Below are positions 34,016 through 46,279 of a stretch of 64,000 bases of DNA, one piece after another. Each line of letters begins with the position of its first letter. Within the stretch, counting starts at the first letter, position 1. The notes under the pieces were generated by a model. That model was given only the letters and a program-made list of their open reading frames with translations. It was not told where the DNA came from and did no database searches. The translations under genes and the position numbers were made by a program. Origin of the DNA: Nissolia schottii (lineage: Eukaryota; Streptophyta; Magnoliopsida; Fabales; Fabaceae); assembly GCA_003254905.1 (NCBI GenBank), contig QANU01086934.1:154032-218031 (forward strand), read 5' to 3'.

Positions 34016-36450
34016 CAATCTTAATTTTCCTCAACTATATAATATACCCATTTTGATTCATGGTTTCGGCTAGCAATTACAACAGTGAGTTTGGCACCAT
34101 GTTTTACAGTTACGTGTTTTTCACACCAAAGTCCTTAAATATCCTTCCCTCCTGAGATACGTTCGCCCTCTCACACTCTCTTGGAGGATTATTTGAATTA
34201 TTCGTTTCTGCTATATCTCATAAGCAGTATCAACTATATCTCAATGAAATATACCAAGCTGTCTACCTATCTAAACAGCTTCATTCATTTGTTAGAATGT
34301 GTTGCCTTTTTCTTTTTTTCTTTCCTTTTACACAATCAAGGCACACCTATTAATATGGACTTTCCTCCAAACCACCTCTTAATATGTTTGTTTCTAATTC
34401 TTTTGGGAATGCATTGACTTTTTAACCTCCTCTTGTAAATCTCTGTATTAGATTAATAAATCCCTAATCTTTGTGTTTATTTTGTTTTCCTTTCTCTTGG
34501 AGACAATTTATGTAAATAAGCGATAAGGATAATTTAATGCGTGTTTAAAAAATTGGTGGAGAGCCTCAACAAGTTTAAATTTCTCAATTCTACCAACCCC
34601 AAATTGATTCCAATGTTCTTGAAAATCCGACCGCAAAGAAACTAAAAAGCATATGGTGATTTCGGGTCCTAAACCTGAATCATCTTAATGGGCCAGCTTT
34701 ATAAGCCCATACTGGCCCAAGAAAATATTGTGCAAATATAAAAATATGCCAATATTTCCAATAAGGTTATGGGCTGACAAGACTTTAGGCTCAAGATTCG
34801 ATCTCTATTAGCCTACTTCCTTCCCCTCTCAAATACTATGAGACGACCCAAAACCAAAAAGGGATTAGGCACTCCCAAGAACCAAAAAATATATGTTTCT
34901 TTTTAGTAAATTGCACAAATTACCCTTAAAATTTGTTAAAATTGTACTCCACCTTTAATTATACACAAAATTACATTACACTCTAGTTTTTCATTACAAT
35001 CACTAATGATCTGTTAGATTTCTGTTTTCATTTAATATATTTTCTATTTTTAAAAGTTTGTAGAAAAAAATAATGAAACAATAAAAATAATAAAATATTA
35101 TATATTATTTCAGAATTTTATGAAAAAAATTGTTTTAAAATAAATAAATAATGCAACATTTTATTGTTTTCCTTGTCTTTAGTAATCCAATAGAAAACAC
35201 AAGAAAAAGAAATGAATCCAAAAATTTAACTAATTATTGAGGATCAGTGACATAGAAATATTGGAGTTGAGTGCAAATTTGACAAACTCTAGGTGATCCT
35301 GTATAATCTACCTTTTCTTAAAGTCGAGTTGGTCTCTGTTTCCAGCTGGAGAACAAACCACTTTGAGTGAATCATATGTGAATGTTGTGAATGTTGTCTT
35401 AAAGCGTTTTCAAAGGAAACAAGTTTCAATGAGCATGGTGGACAAAATATGAATGTTTCCTTGATTTAGTAACCAGCACGCTAACCCTATCTTCTCATTT
35501 CACTTGGGTTCCAAGGACAGTCAGTCAATGAGAGTATCATGGCATAGAAACTTTGATCAAACGTGAAAGGAAAGAAGAGACAACCTTGTTGTGAAATAGA
35601 ATATAACAAAGAAAATGCTAGACAGAAACATAAATATTTTTTTTCCCAAATTTATTTCAATGATGTGTCATGTATTTTGATTTGTTTTTTCTTCTAATTA
35701 CTAAATGAGTCTTACTATTTATTCCATTCAAAAACTACTCTTGTTTTCTGTTCACTTTATTATTTGGGAGAAATTCACCAAAATATGGGACAAAGAAATG
35801 TCTAATACAAAAATGTGATTATTATGTAAATGTGATTGAAATGCGGTAATCATAACTAAATCATAAAAAAAAAATTTAAAAACGATTTACATGGAATAAT
35901 ATTATAAAAATCCAATCAACTGGCGCTACTCTATGCAAATCGCCAAATGACCAAGCATTCCAGCCCCATAAAGTAGATGTCTAGCAAGTTACAAAGTTGC
36001 TGCAAATTATCTTTTTAAAAATATAAATCACCAATATGTTTGGCGATTTCTTTGACATGAGACCATGTTCACATTGTCCATAACATCCTATTATTTCTCT
36101 TATAAATGGCCAAATGTTTTGACGATTTGTTTCAAATGATCACATTTTAATAACTTTTAAATAAGTACCATAATTTAGTAATTTTTATCTGATTTTACCA
36201 CACTTAAATTTTTTAGCCATTATTTAGTACCAGCAAATGGAGTGCACTAAGTGGATTAACCAAAATTGGTAACTGGAACACTAATTTGCATCCATATTCT
36301 GATCTCCTAATTGTTATTTCCTTTTGACTGCCAAATTAAAAACTAAAAGAAAAGAATAACAACTCACCTCTTCACTTTAACCATTATAAAATGGACTAGA
36401 CTACACCAATACAAACACAAACATAGGATCTTGAATTCGAGACCCAAAAC

Positions 36451-36478
36451 AAAAAAAAAAAAAAAAAAAAAANAAAAA
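36451..36478. repeat. Poly-A run with an ambiguous base
   Basis: A long A tract with an N at 36473. The N is a sequencing or assembly uncertainty, not biology. Confidence 0.9.
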
Positions 36479-37146
36479 CTATGTCAAAAGAGGTAGTCAT
36501 CATATCCTGAGTTAGATAAGTAAATACTAGTGCAAAGAATAAAGATTACAAAAATTAAACTTAAAATAATAATAACAAAAACGCCTTAGCACAGATCTAT
36601 CTCTATTAGATACATTACTTAAGTATCAAGTTTCATCCGGGTAAATTCTAACCAAACTATGATAAGAAGAGAATAAATTTTTAATATTTTTCTTAATTTC
36701 CTATAATACTTCAGCCTCCTACCTAAAACCTCACCAAGTTTAATCTGAAGTTGCATATTTAAATACCTTAAATTAGAATATGAAAGAAATCAACGGTGAC
36801 AGATAAGTATATCCCTGCAACGATATCTATATATGATCATGATTTTGTGTCTTAATTAAAAATGATTGATAATATCAGCAGCATGACTACTGCCCATTTT
36901 ATAAATGTTACAGGCGATGGTTGCTTCAACTGCAATGGTTATCACTCATTCATAATTTCCTTCAACTTCTGACTGCATTTTTCAAATGATTTCTATACAT
37001 CAACAACCCCACTACTTAGGTTCATCATATTTTTTATTATTATATCTAAACAGATCTACATCACCTGTTTGAATGCATTTCTATGATGTAACTGAAATTA
37101 TTCATTACTCTAATCATAAAAAAAAAATTACTAAAACAATTTTTTG

Positions 37147-37400
37147 CAAAATAAATGATTAAACCTTCAAATCCGTCCCCAAGATTAACATCGTAGGTCA
37201 AATTCGTTCCATGTTATAAAAATTATCAAATTTGTCCCTAAGATTGCACAGGTCTATTAAATTAGTCATTCTCACAAACTAATTTGACCGACACTGATAG
37301 ACTAATTTAATCGACTTTTCGCAACTATAAAGACAAATTTGACTAATACTGTCAACTTTGATTTGAGACGAATTTAAAAGTTTACTCATAAATAAAATAA
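37147..37400. mobile_element. MITE (GATTAAACCTTCAAAT..GTCCC type)
   Basis: The left end ATGATTAAACCTTCAAATCCG and the right end GAATTTAAAAGTTTACTCAT are imperfect inverted copies. Direct and inverted AAATTTGTCC/CTAATTTGACC words fill the interior. No coding capacity. A more decayed relative lies at 39577-39850. Confidence 0.6.
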
Positions 37401-37663
37401 CTTATATAATCACCTTGTTTTACATGCATCTTTTAGTCAAATATTTTTTTCTTGCAAAATGTTGAAACAAAAATAGGCCTTAGTAAAGAAAGATAACTGG
37501 CCCTACATGGTAAATTTTCTTGCCTTCGCATGTTTGGTTGAGAGGCACTCATGAGTTGTGTGAAAAAATGATGGATCTGAGTGTGTTCTGGCTTCTGCTC
37601 TGTTCCTCTAAGGACTAGAATAACAAAAGTGGTTAATCTTCCTCTCTAGAACAACTTCAATTA

Positions 37664-37909
37664 ATGGCGGCAGAACAAAAACAACATAGCACCCGGGTTG
37701 GTATGTACTTTATATTTTTCTAATATGAAGATCTGATTTTATTAATTCATTGAATTCAGAAGGTATCAGATCGATTGATCAAAGGTGCAGCAGCAGGTGA
37801 ATCTTGTAACCATGCATGCCTGCCACTTGTTCCGGTTCACAGCTTTAACCCCATTTCAGGAGAGCACAAGCTATATCAGTATCTTAAAAATATGTTATTT
37901 TATGTGTAG
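37664..37909 (+). CDS. Candidate small two-exon gene (about 59 aa), not recognised
   Basis: A possible first exon (37664-37696) reads MAAEQKQHSTR. A second (37763-37909, or starting at 37760) reads VSDRLIKGAAAGESCNHACL, then PLVPVHSFNP and ISGEHKLYQYLKN, ending in TAG. The acceptor is TTCAG/AAG. The donor CGG|GTTGGT is weak, and a better GTATGT donor four bases later would not keep the frame. The composition of exon 2 differs from the AT-rich neighbourhood and the peptide is not low-complexity. I recognise no family. It could be a real small protein, a gene fragment or chance. Confidence 0.3.
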
Positions 37910-40900
37910 AATAAAAAAAAGGTGCATAGCTAGGTTTTCTATGTATCTCTACACAAATGCCACTGTAACCTTTTCTTTTTCTGAATGGTATCTATGTTAA
38001 AGTCCTTTCAGGACATATGATGTGTACAAAAGTATCAGCACTTACTATTGGCTGTGAATGATGAAAAGAGAGAGGTGACAAATTAGTACTGAGAAAATGC
38101 TCAAGTGTAGTATTCGTATATAATTGTTATCCATCTATCTATATGTGTATATATATTATTCAACTGTCAGTCAATGTAATATATATGTACTATGAGGAAA
38201 TTTAGATGGATATATATAGCAGCTGCTGCTTGTGGGGCACATATATGTCATATCACTAAACTAAAGGGGTAAAGTTTACTTTATGTCTTGTAAGTTTCGA
38301 AGATGATATAAAAGTTGAATAGCTCATGGTGGAGTGGTTCAAAATTAGAGTGGGAACACATAATATTAATAATTTTCACTTTTAGAATAAACCATTTGAG
38401 TGAAAGGTTAATTTTATTTAAGCTTAACTTGTAGCACTAATACATTACTTAATAGCAATAGAATTTGGGGGAACAGGACCTCTTTCTAAAAGGATAAAGC
38501 CCCTAACCAATGACTATAAATTTTTTTAACAATGTATGTATGGTTGAATATTCAAATAACATTTTTTTTTTAATGAAAATCTTATTTAATAATAAATAAA
38601 ATGCAAGTCGCCATAGTCTCTTACATCAAATGAATACATTTCTCCGTTTCTTATAATTTCTTATGGCGTTTGGCAAGTACAAATATGTCATGGAGCACTG
38701 GAGGAATTATTATTGCGGGATAGGTAGACACATAGAGTCTTCAAGCTCCAAGAAATCATAATTCCCTAATTTGCAAGGTTTTTGGACACTAGAAATTGTT
38801 CTGTAAACTTGTTTTTTTAAAATGATTTTTATCTTTTTAACTTATTTATCTATTGCGTGTTTATATCATTATTCATTACAACTTTTTTCTTTTTCGACCG
38901 TTAAAAGAAGGTTTTCAACCCAAAATTAGATAAACAATAACAAATTTAGAGTCACCCATTAAAACTCAGCTCATATAAATTATGCTTCAATAAAATCTCT
39001 GAAGATAAAATTTAGTACAACAAAACTTATAAGAGAGAAAAAGGGTGCACAACCAACACAGGTTGAAAAATAAATTTATGAGTGATATAGGAGCACGTGA
39101 GCTGAAAAATTATTAGCTTAAAGTGATATAATTATTTTGGACATTGTTTGCTTGCTACCGCAAAAATAATTATGCCGCCTACACTACACACAGCTTTGAA
39201 AAACGTGCTTGGGTCCATTTGATTCACTACCATACAAGTGAGTAGCATAATTCTGACAAAAATTTTCTATATTACAATTTGGTATCCAACGTACTGTCAA
39301 CGAATAATTCATTGAAAAAGCAAAACCTAATTATGAGTAGTTATCATAATGCTGGACAGAAAGAAAATATTCATAAATAAACATTTTACTTCATACGTAG
39401 GTCGATAACTTTTACTCTCCACCAATTCGATCTCTACCTTCCTTTTTTTACTTTATTGGGTTGACCCAATTAGATTTGATTACCCGAATTAAACTAAATC
39501 CAACCAATAAATCGGTTTGATTCAGATTCATTGAACCCTTCTAGTCTACCCGATTCACTTACACCCCTATATATTATGGTCGAGTAAACCATGATATTCC
39601 TCTTTAAGGTTGGTTGATCATTTTGTCGAGTTTATCTGTAAGCTATAAAAAATATTAAATTTGTTTTTAAAGTTGTCAAAAGTCAATTAAATTAGTCTTT
39701 GATGTCAGTTAAATTCGTCTCTCCTTAAGACTAATTTGATCGATTTTTAGCAACTTTAAAAATGAATTTGATATTTCCCATAACTTAAAAAAAACTTGAT
39801 AGAGACTGCTAACCTTAAAAATAAATTTGATGGTTTACTTTATTATAGTCTTTCAGCAAGTTACTAAGAATAAGATACACATAATAGAGTGGATTGAGTA
39901 AGTGATAAGCAAGCGACCGAAGGCAAATGGCAAGTGACTAGTGGTTGATGTGGTGGTGGTAGGCGGTCGACAAAGGACAAGTGGTGGTAGGTGATTGAGG
40001 GATAAGGGGTTGTAAAAATCGATCTTTAATTGTAAGAATGTGTAAGTTAAAATCTATTCTTTTAAAGCTTAAAACATACTTTCTCTCGTTTAAAATAACA
40101 AATGAAGTTATACTCTATCTAGGAAATCTAAAATATTTATGTGGATATAGATCTTTAATTTAACAAAAGAGGATGATGATTAGGTCATCAAAATTCTTAT
40201 CCAAAACTTGTGAATTCATGTAGGGTACATCTTAAAATTAAGTGGCCTATCATGATTCTAATACACCTTTTCATGTCTAAATTTAAACATTTGGTGCATA
40301 AGTTTGCAAGACTGAATATTTATGAATTGGCCCATTAGTAGTTCCAAGATAAATTCTAATACTACATATATGTTAGATAATTGAGTGATCTAAGTGACCA
40401 AACAAGCAAGCAAATAACAATAACGCGGGACTGCGTGCATATATATTCAATTCATCCATTCGAAATTAATGGCAACTACTTTTATTGGAGGTTTGCTAAA
40501 CTACCATGTTGTTGAAGCAAATCACACAATGCTTTGGATTCTATATCCCACTTAATTTGGTCAACAAATATATAAAGAGCATACAACGAAATTACGATTT
40601 TGTTTACTTAGAAAGATAAGTCAAACAATAAAATGGAGACCGTGCACGTATAAATAAATAAAAATAAAAACAAAGCAAACGAGGGAAATTGGAGATCGTA
40701 AACTGAAAAGCCTCTTAATATATACTTTTTCTTTTCATATATATGACCTATGCTAGTTAGGTTGCAAATTGTGGATTGGTAGTTAAGCAGGCAAAGACTA
40801 TGAATGTCGTAGTTTTGTTTGTTTCTACCAAAACTACTGTCCATAGTCAATGATACAGTTATTCCTAGGCTTCTGTGAAAGCCAACAATGCATGCATGGA

Positions 40901-42342
40901 CACAATATTCTTAGTAAACTTCTGCACGTGTGACCTCGATTCAGAGAGATTATTATTGGTGGGCATGTAAAGTCAAAATTAAACCCGTAGGATAACATAT
41001 CAATTAGGTTGGGAATTTATTTGATTAGTAGTTGGGGTTAGATGTGAATATAGAGTTCTTTTAACTTGATTGGCTTATGATTAAGAAACCAATTATAATA
41101 TTAATCGTGGAAAGAAAATTTTGGCAATTAATTTCTTGCAAGCCACGGCAAAGACCATGAGCCTCTTTGAAAATATATTTTATGTATCCTTGACTATTAC
41201 AACAATAATTATATTTGGGTCATTTCACAAATATCTCATGGGATAAATATCTCATACTACTTAATTTATGAGAGTGAGATGAGAATTTTGACCATTTGAT
41301 TTCACATGAATAATCAACACAAAAGTTATGTGATTTTTTAGGTGATTATGTGACATCTTTATAACTTCTAATCTTAAATAATATTATTCATAAAAAAATC
41401 TAACCGTCAAAATTCACTTCTCTCACTCTCATATATAATCACTTATAGTCACTTCTCCTGTAGTCATCCCATATATACATACAGAGAGAAGAGAGAGATA
41501 AAGGAACTAATGATCAAAGGTCTAAATTCTTAAAGTTGAGCAAAGACTAGGAAACTTGTAGTTAATGTGTCTTTCTTTCTACCAAAACTACATCCTATTG
41601 TCAAAGATTTTCTTGGGGTTTCGTGAAACTTTTGCACGTGTGACAGCGATTAAGGATGATATGCAAATAAGTCACAACCAACCCTACGAATTGAGAAATT
41701 ATTGTATAGTTATCAAACCCTAGATTAATCGCTATATATTTAATAATAAAATAATATTTTAGTTTTGGTGATTATTGGGATATACACTTTTTGTCAATAA
41801 CATTTTTTTTATGATTCTTGACATGATATTAGAGCCTGTACAATTAAATAGTCTCATGAGTTCAAGTTTTTTCACTTTCATTTTATAACAAATATGTCAA
41901 ATTTTAATACAAAATATAAAAAATCTATTTGTGTCATTTCTATGCTTCACATAAAGCTTGTTAAATATAAAGTTATTTAATTATTTCTATTTATTAATTT
42001 AATTTTTTTTAAATGGTCTTTAATAATTTTATAAAAAAAATGTCACTTTATAACGGAGTATAACATTGTCTTCCTTAATACTATGAACATACCATGGTAG
42101 CTCCAATGAATTACATAAATTAGGTTAGACTTCTTTTCATTCGTAGTTGGTGTGTATAGTGACTTCTTGAGGCATAAAAGTCATTCATGTGATCTATATG
42201 CATATGCATGTGTAGTTTTGATTGGTTTATGATTTTTTTTTTATTAAAAAAAACAGTATAATGGTAATTCTTGTGATAATAATATATTGTAGTGAAATCC
42301 TGTTGTATTTGGGGACCTCTTTGGTACACTATTTTTTCTCCG
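37910..42342. other. Intergenic; no gene seen
   Basis: AT-rich sequence with several TA-rich tracts, the decayed MITE at 39577-39850 and a G-rich patch at 39900-40015 (GTGGTGGTAGG repeats). Minus-strand open frames such as 40608-40850 have no recognisable features. Confidence 0.5.
39577..39850. mobile_element. Decayed MITE related to 37147-37400
   Basis: The ends GTCGAGTAAACCATGATATT and AAATTTGATGGTTTACTT are inverted. The interior shares AATTAAATTAGTC, AATTTGATCGA and TAAATTTG words with the copy at 37.1 kb. Confidence 0.5.
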
Positions 42343-42525
42343 TGTTAGAAGATAACATGATTTTATATATCAGAGGTTAAATTTACAATAGAAGGTTAGC
42401 CTATTTATAGGCTGAGAACTCAACGGCCAAAACACAACGGCCAAAAATAAATTATAATCAAATCTAATCAAACATAATGTATATCAAATCAAATCAAATA
42501 TAAATATATATTATTATTCTTAACA
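42343..42525 (-). mobile_element. 183-bp solo LTR with 5-bp TSD (CTCCG)
   Basis: CTCCG stands immediately outside both ends (42338-42342 and 42526-42530). The element begins TGTTAGAAG and ends CTTAACA, so it has TG...CA ends. Read on the minus strand it contains CCTATAAATAGG, a good LTR promoter TATA box, which sets the likely orientation. No internal domain is present on either side, so it is a solo LTR left by recombination, possibly of a TRIM-like or short-LTR copia element. Confidence 0.8.
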
Positions 42526-42559
42526 CTCCGACCGATGAACCACCATATGGCATACGTAT

Positions 42560-43085
42560 CATACACACTGTAATATTAAGTACACAAACTTTTACGCACA
42601 TATGCACAAACTATTATTACACACATGAATAATATGTAACCAAATTAAATTAGATATGTGACATATTAAATAGTGAATAGTAATCGTTGCACGCTCTCTT
42701 GTCCCCATTTACACTTTAAGCGTGTAAACTCACTCGCTACCATGCACAAACTTTTGAATTTACGTACACAAACTTTTTAACAAGTAGAAACAAAAAATAA
42801 GACAAAAATGAAACAAAATCAAAAACACAAAAATATTGGTACTTACGTGCACAAATTTTTGAACAAGAATACACAAACTTTTCTACACACATGAACAAAC
42901 TTTTGAACAACTAGAAATAAAAAAATGACGAAAATGAAAACAAAAATGAATACGAAGAAGAAAACTTTGGTACTCATGTGCACAAACTTTGAATAATAAT
43001 GCACAAACTTTTGAAGAACCAGAAACAAAAAATGACAAAAACAAAATCGAAAACTCTAGAATCCATAACATCTTGCGAAGAAGGA
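42560..43085. repeat. Degenerate ACACAAACTTTT tandem array
   Basis: Three imperfect units of about 100-130 bp occur (near 42740, 42850 and 42978), preceded by partial ones. Each has (G/C)ACAAACTTTTGAA, then AACAA.TAGAAA.AAAAAATGAC, AAAATGAAA and TTGGTACT.A.GTGC. A purine-rich block (43085-43320) follows. There is no convincing coding frame. Confidence 0.7.
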
Positions 43086-46000
43086 AAAAAAGAAGAAGAA
43101 AAAAAATGAAGAAATGTTTATATCAAAATAGTATGTGATAAATGACGAAAAACGAATAAGAAAATTTGAAAAATGAAGAAAAAAAAAAGTCTATGATAAA
43201 TGAAAGAAAAAATGACAAAAAAAAATGTAGGGAGGGTGAGAGGAGAAGAGAGGGGGAAAAAAGAACAGAAAAAGAACAAGAAGAAGAGGAGCTTGAGAGA
43301 GAGAGAGGGAGAGTGCGGGTGGTGTATAATTGGTGGCAACAAAAAATGTGTATATGTAACATTTTTGTAAATTTGAGTTTAATTATTATCCAGTAACAGA
43401 GTAATTTTTTTACACAATTATATAATCACATCTTGTCATATAAATAAAAACAATTATCCTCTAAAATAAGAAATCTCACTTCACAGAGGATTCAAATCCA
43501 AAAGGAAAAAAAGACAAATTAGAAAAGATTTCATTTATATTTTCATTTTTCATCTTGTACGGTAAATGAAGGTTCTAAATCCCAATGGACTGCAGACATA
43601 TATGAAAGCTGAACCAAAAGGCAGAATTTCATATACGTACAAATATGCACTTCACCTTCATATAATTTCTGTATAGTTTCTGTTATTTAATTATGGTTAA
43701 TATTGTACGTTATTATTTATATTTATATTATCTACATTTTGATACTTTTTTTTCTTCCATATACTCGTAAATGCGTGAAACAATTGATGTAACTTTTATA
43801 CAGGACTTTTGAAGGGTTTTTTTTTTCTTCATCACAGCTGTTTGTTCATAGGATTCCTTTTAAGTGACGTGGCAAAGATGTGTATATCTTTTAATGCTGA
43901 AAACTACAGCTCAATTATGAGAATGAACGTGATTTGCTCATAAAACTGATGAGACGTGGCTTACTTAAATACATGTAGCACATTTGTACGTACTAAATAA
44001 ATAATGTAAAACAACTGCTCACGTAAAAAGAGACATGAGGTTACTCCAATGATAGATAAATTTTTTTTTTCAAAAGGTCTGAAATTGGAAACTTGAGAAG
44101 AAGAAAATCTATTTTAAGAGTTATTGATATTTACAGTACTCTAAATATTTTGAGTGGAATGAGTCAATCTCATTAATAATTAATGAAGTTTGGATATCCG
44201 TTCAAGGAAACAAAAATATATAGAAGAGATAATTAAAACTAAGTAATTATAGTTATTTTATTTTTTAAGAAAAAATAATTTTTTTTATCAATAATTATGT
44301 TTAGCATAAAAAATAGAAGAAGACCTCAAAAAGTTATGTTAGTACTTTTATTAGGAAAAATCTTAAAGAGTAGATCGTAAAAATATTTTTAATAATTTAA
44401 GAGAACACACTTAATCTTGTGCAATATCACCAAAAGAAAAGCACACTTGATCTCTTCTTGGTGTGTATGGCCAACTATAGTGTAAATATTATAATTGCAG
44501 CTTGGGAAAAAAAACCATAAATACTGCGTTGAGTCAGTACTTTTAGGTGCAACCGTATGGTTAATTAACTCAATTTTCCCTTTAGCTTCTGAATTATTTT
44601 AACCAAATTGTACTGACATCATATATATGTAACATTAGGTGCAACTAAAAAAAAGGTACTAGATTATCTTAAGGGGGTTTCAATTTCCATAAATATTGTA
44701 ACCAGTTCACCTGTCCTCATAATTTACTTGTTAAAAATACTCTTATGGCAAAATTTATGATTCAGTAATTTATTTAATTTCTTCAACAACCTCTTCATGG
44801 ATTAGGTTTCTCAGAAAAAAACAAACTACGTTTTCATTTATTGTCAATATTAAAATACTGTATCTTCTTGTCTTCCCCGGACAATCAGTTTTTGATTGCC
44901 CATTATGATAAGTTGGGTTCATGTTTGGCTTTATTATAGTATTTCATGCAGTACCAGACACATGCATGAACATGAAAGCTTTTTTTATAAAAAAAAAAAA
45001 TAGTAAGAAAATTAAGAGTACTTTCTTAATTTTTATGAGGACAAAGGCAATCTGTTGCAGTGCGGCTTGTGTTGGGGGGGGGGGGGGGGNTGTGATTAAT
45101 GTTTCTTACCCCAATTCGGAACAATTCTAAACTCAATTACGTTTCCCAAAAAAGGTTCATATTACCTGATCAGTATATATGCGGTTGTCTGAATATTCAC
45201 CTATATATTTCCAAATTTGGTTCATCCCTGGAAAGTGAAGTGGACTATTCGGTAATTTTCAAATTTTAAATATTACATTTTTTTATGAGATCCTTGAATG
45301 TCAACTTTCAATTAGGTTTCTCTAATCTATTTATTAAGGGTTATTATTATCATCATCATTTCTAATTAATTTGTCTTTAGCTCGATCGACCAATTAATTA
45401 TTGAAATGCATTCATTTTCTTTGTTACCAAGTTTCAACTCTATTTATCTATTTACTTCATTTGTTGTCAAATAATTATTCACTCTTTCATTTTAGTATGT
45501 TTTAAAGGAAAAAGTTAACAAGTACTCTAATCCAATGACACTTGTTGAAGAGTTTAGAATGGAAAGTTCGGATTTTTTCAATGCATTCAATGCTTTGAAA
45601 AACTAATAATTTTATCTTTCCTATAATTTTTTTTCTTCATTTTTTGACTCCTTAACAAGTGTCCTTGAGACACTTATTAGCAACTTTTTTAAAGAAAAAT
45701 AATTATTCACTTTCTAAATCTAGATAACATCAATTATATATTTTTTTCTTCTTAGTATGCCCCTATTTAATAAAAATAGTGAAAGAGAGATACAGTGTAT
45801 GAAGAAATTAATAAAGATAATTTTGTAAAATATTATTAATTTTACTTAACTTTGAGACTTTTTAATCATTTTTTAATACCTATGCAAAATAGAAAGTGAA
45901 CAATTATTCAAGAACTGATAAAATAAAATTTTCTAATTTAATTTAATCATGCATTTTACCTTACTAAATAGCATAATTTTGACACCCTAACGGTGAGACC

Positions 46001-46096
46001 AGTTCCTCTACTTACATCATGTGTAAACATAACTCTTCTTTGAACCACAGCGATGAGAGCAAGAGTACTTCGTTTACACCGAGCCACTAATTAAGA
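43086..46096. other. Intergenic; no gene seen
   Basis: A purine-rich stretch (43085-43320) is followed by AT-rich sequence. A poly-G run ending in an N lies at 45074-45090. The open frames on both strands at 43118-43396 are products of the purine bias. Confidence 0.5.
45074..45090. repeat. Poly-G run ending in an ambiguous base
   Basis: An uninterrupted G tract with N at 45090. Length and identity here are uncertain. Confidence 0.9.
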
Positions 46097-46279
46097 TTGC
46101 GTTTAATATTAGAGACAAGATAAAATAACAAAAACATGAGAACAATTTTTTTTTGTATTTTATGTATTTTGCTATAGTTAAGATAGAAAAGACAATTTTT
46201 TTTTGGTTGAGGAGACACAAAATTAAAATATAAAAAAAAAATTATTTGTTTTTATTTCTCTATTTAGTACTAAACGCAA
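46097..46279. mobile_element. 183-bp MITE (TTGCGTTTA termini)
   Basis: The left end TTGCGTTTAATATTAGAGACA and the right end TATTTAGTACTAAACGCAA are inverted. Interior poly-T and poly-A tracts face each other. It has no coding capacity and belongs with 972-1143. Confidence 0.65.

Larger units (their letters stand above)
34016..37663. other. Intergenic; no gene seen
   Basis: AT-rich sequence. A poly-A run with one ambiguous base lies at 36451-36478 and a MITE at 37147-37400. An open frame at 34181-34417 codes a leucine/phenylalanine-rich peptide with no recognisable domain. Confidence 0.5.

Noticed and set aside
43118-43396. Open frames on both strands (Ser/Phe/Leu-rich and Lys/Glu/Arg-rich)
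   Set aside because: They are produced by a purine-rich strand bias next to the ACAAAC array; no domain.
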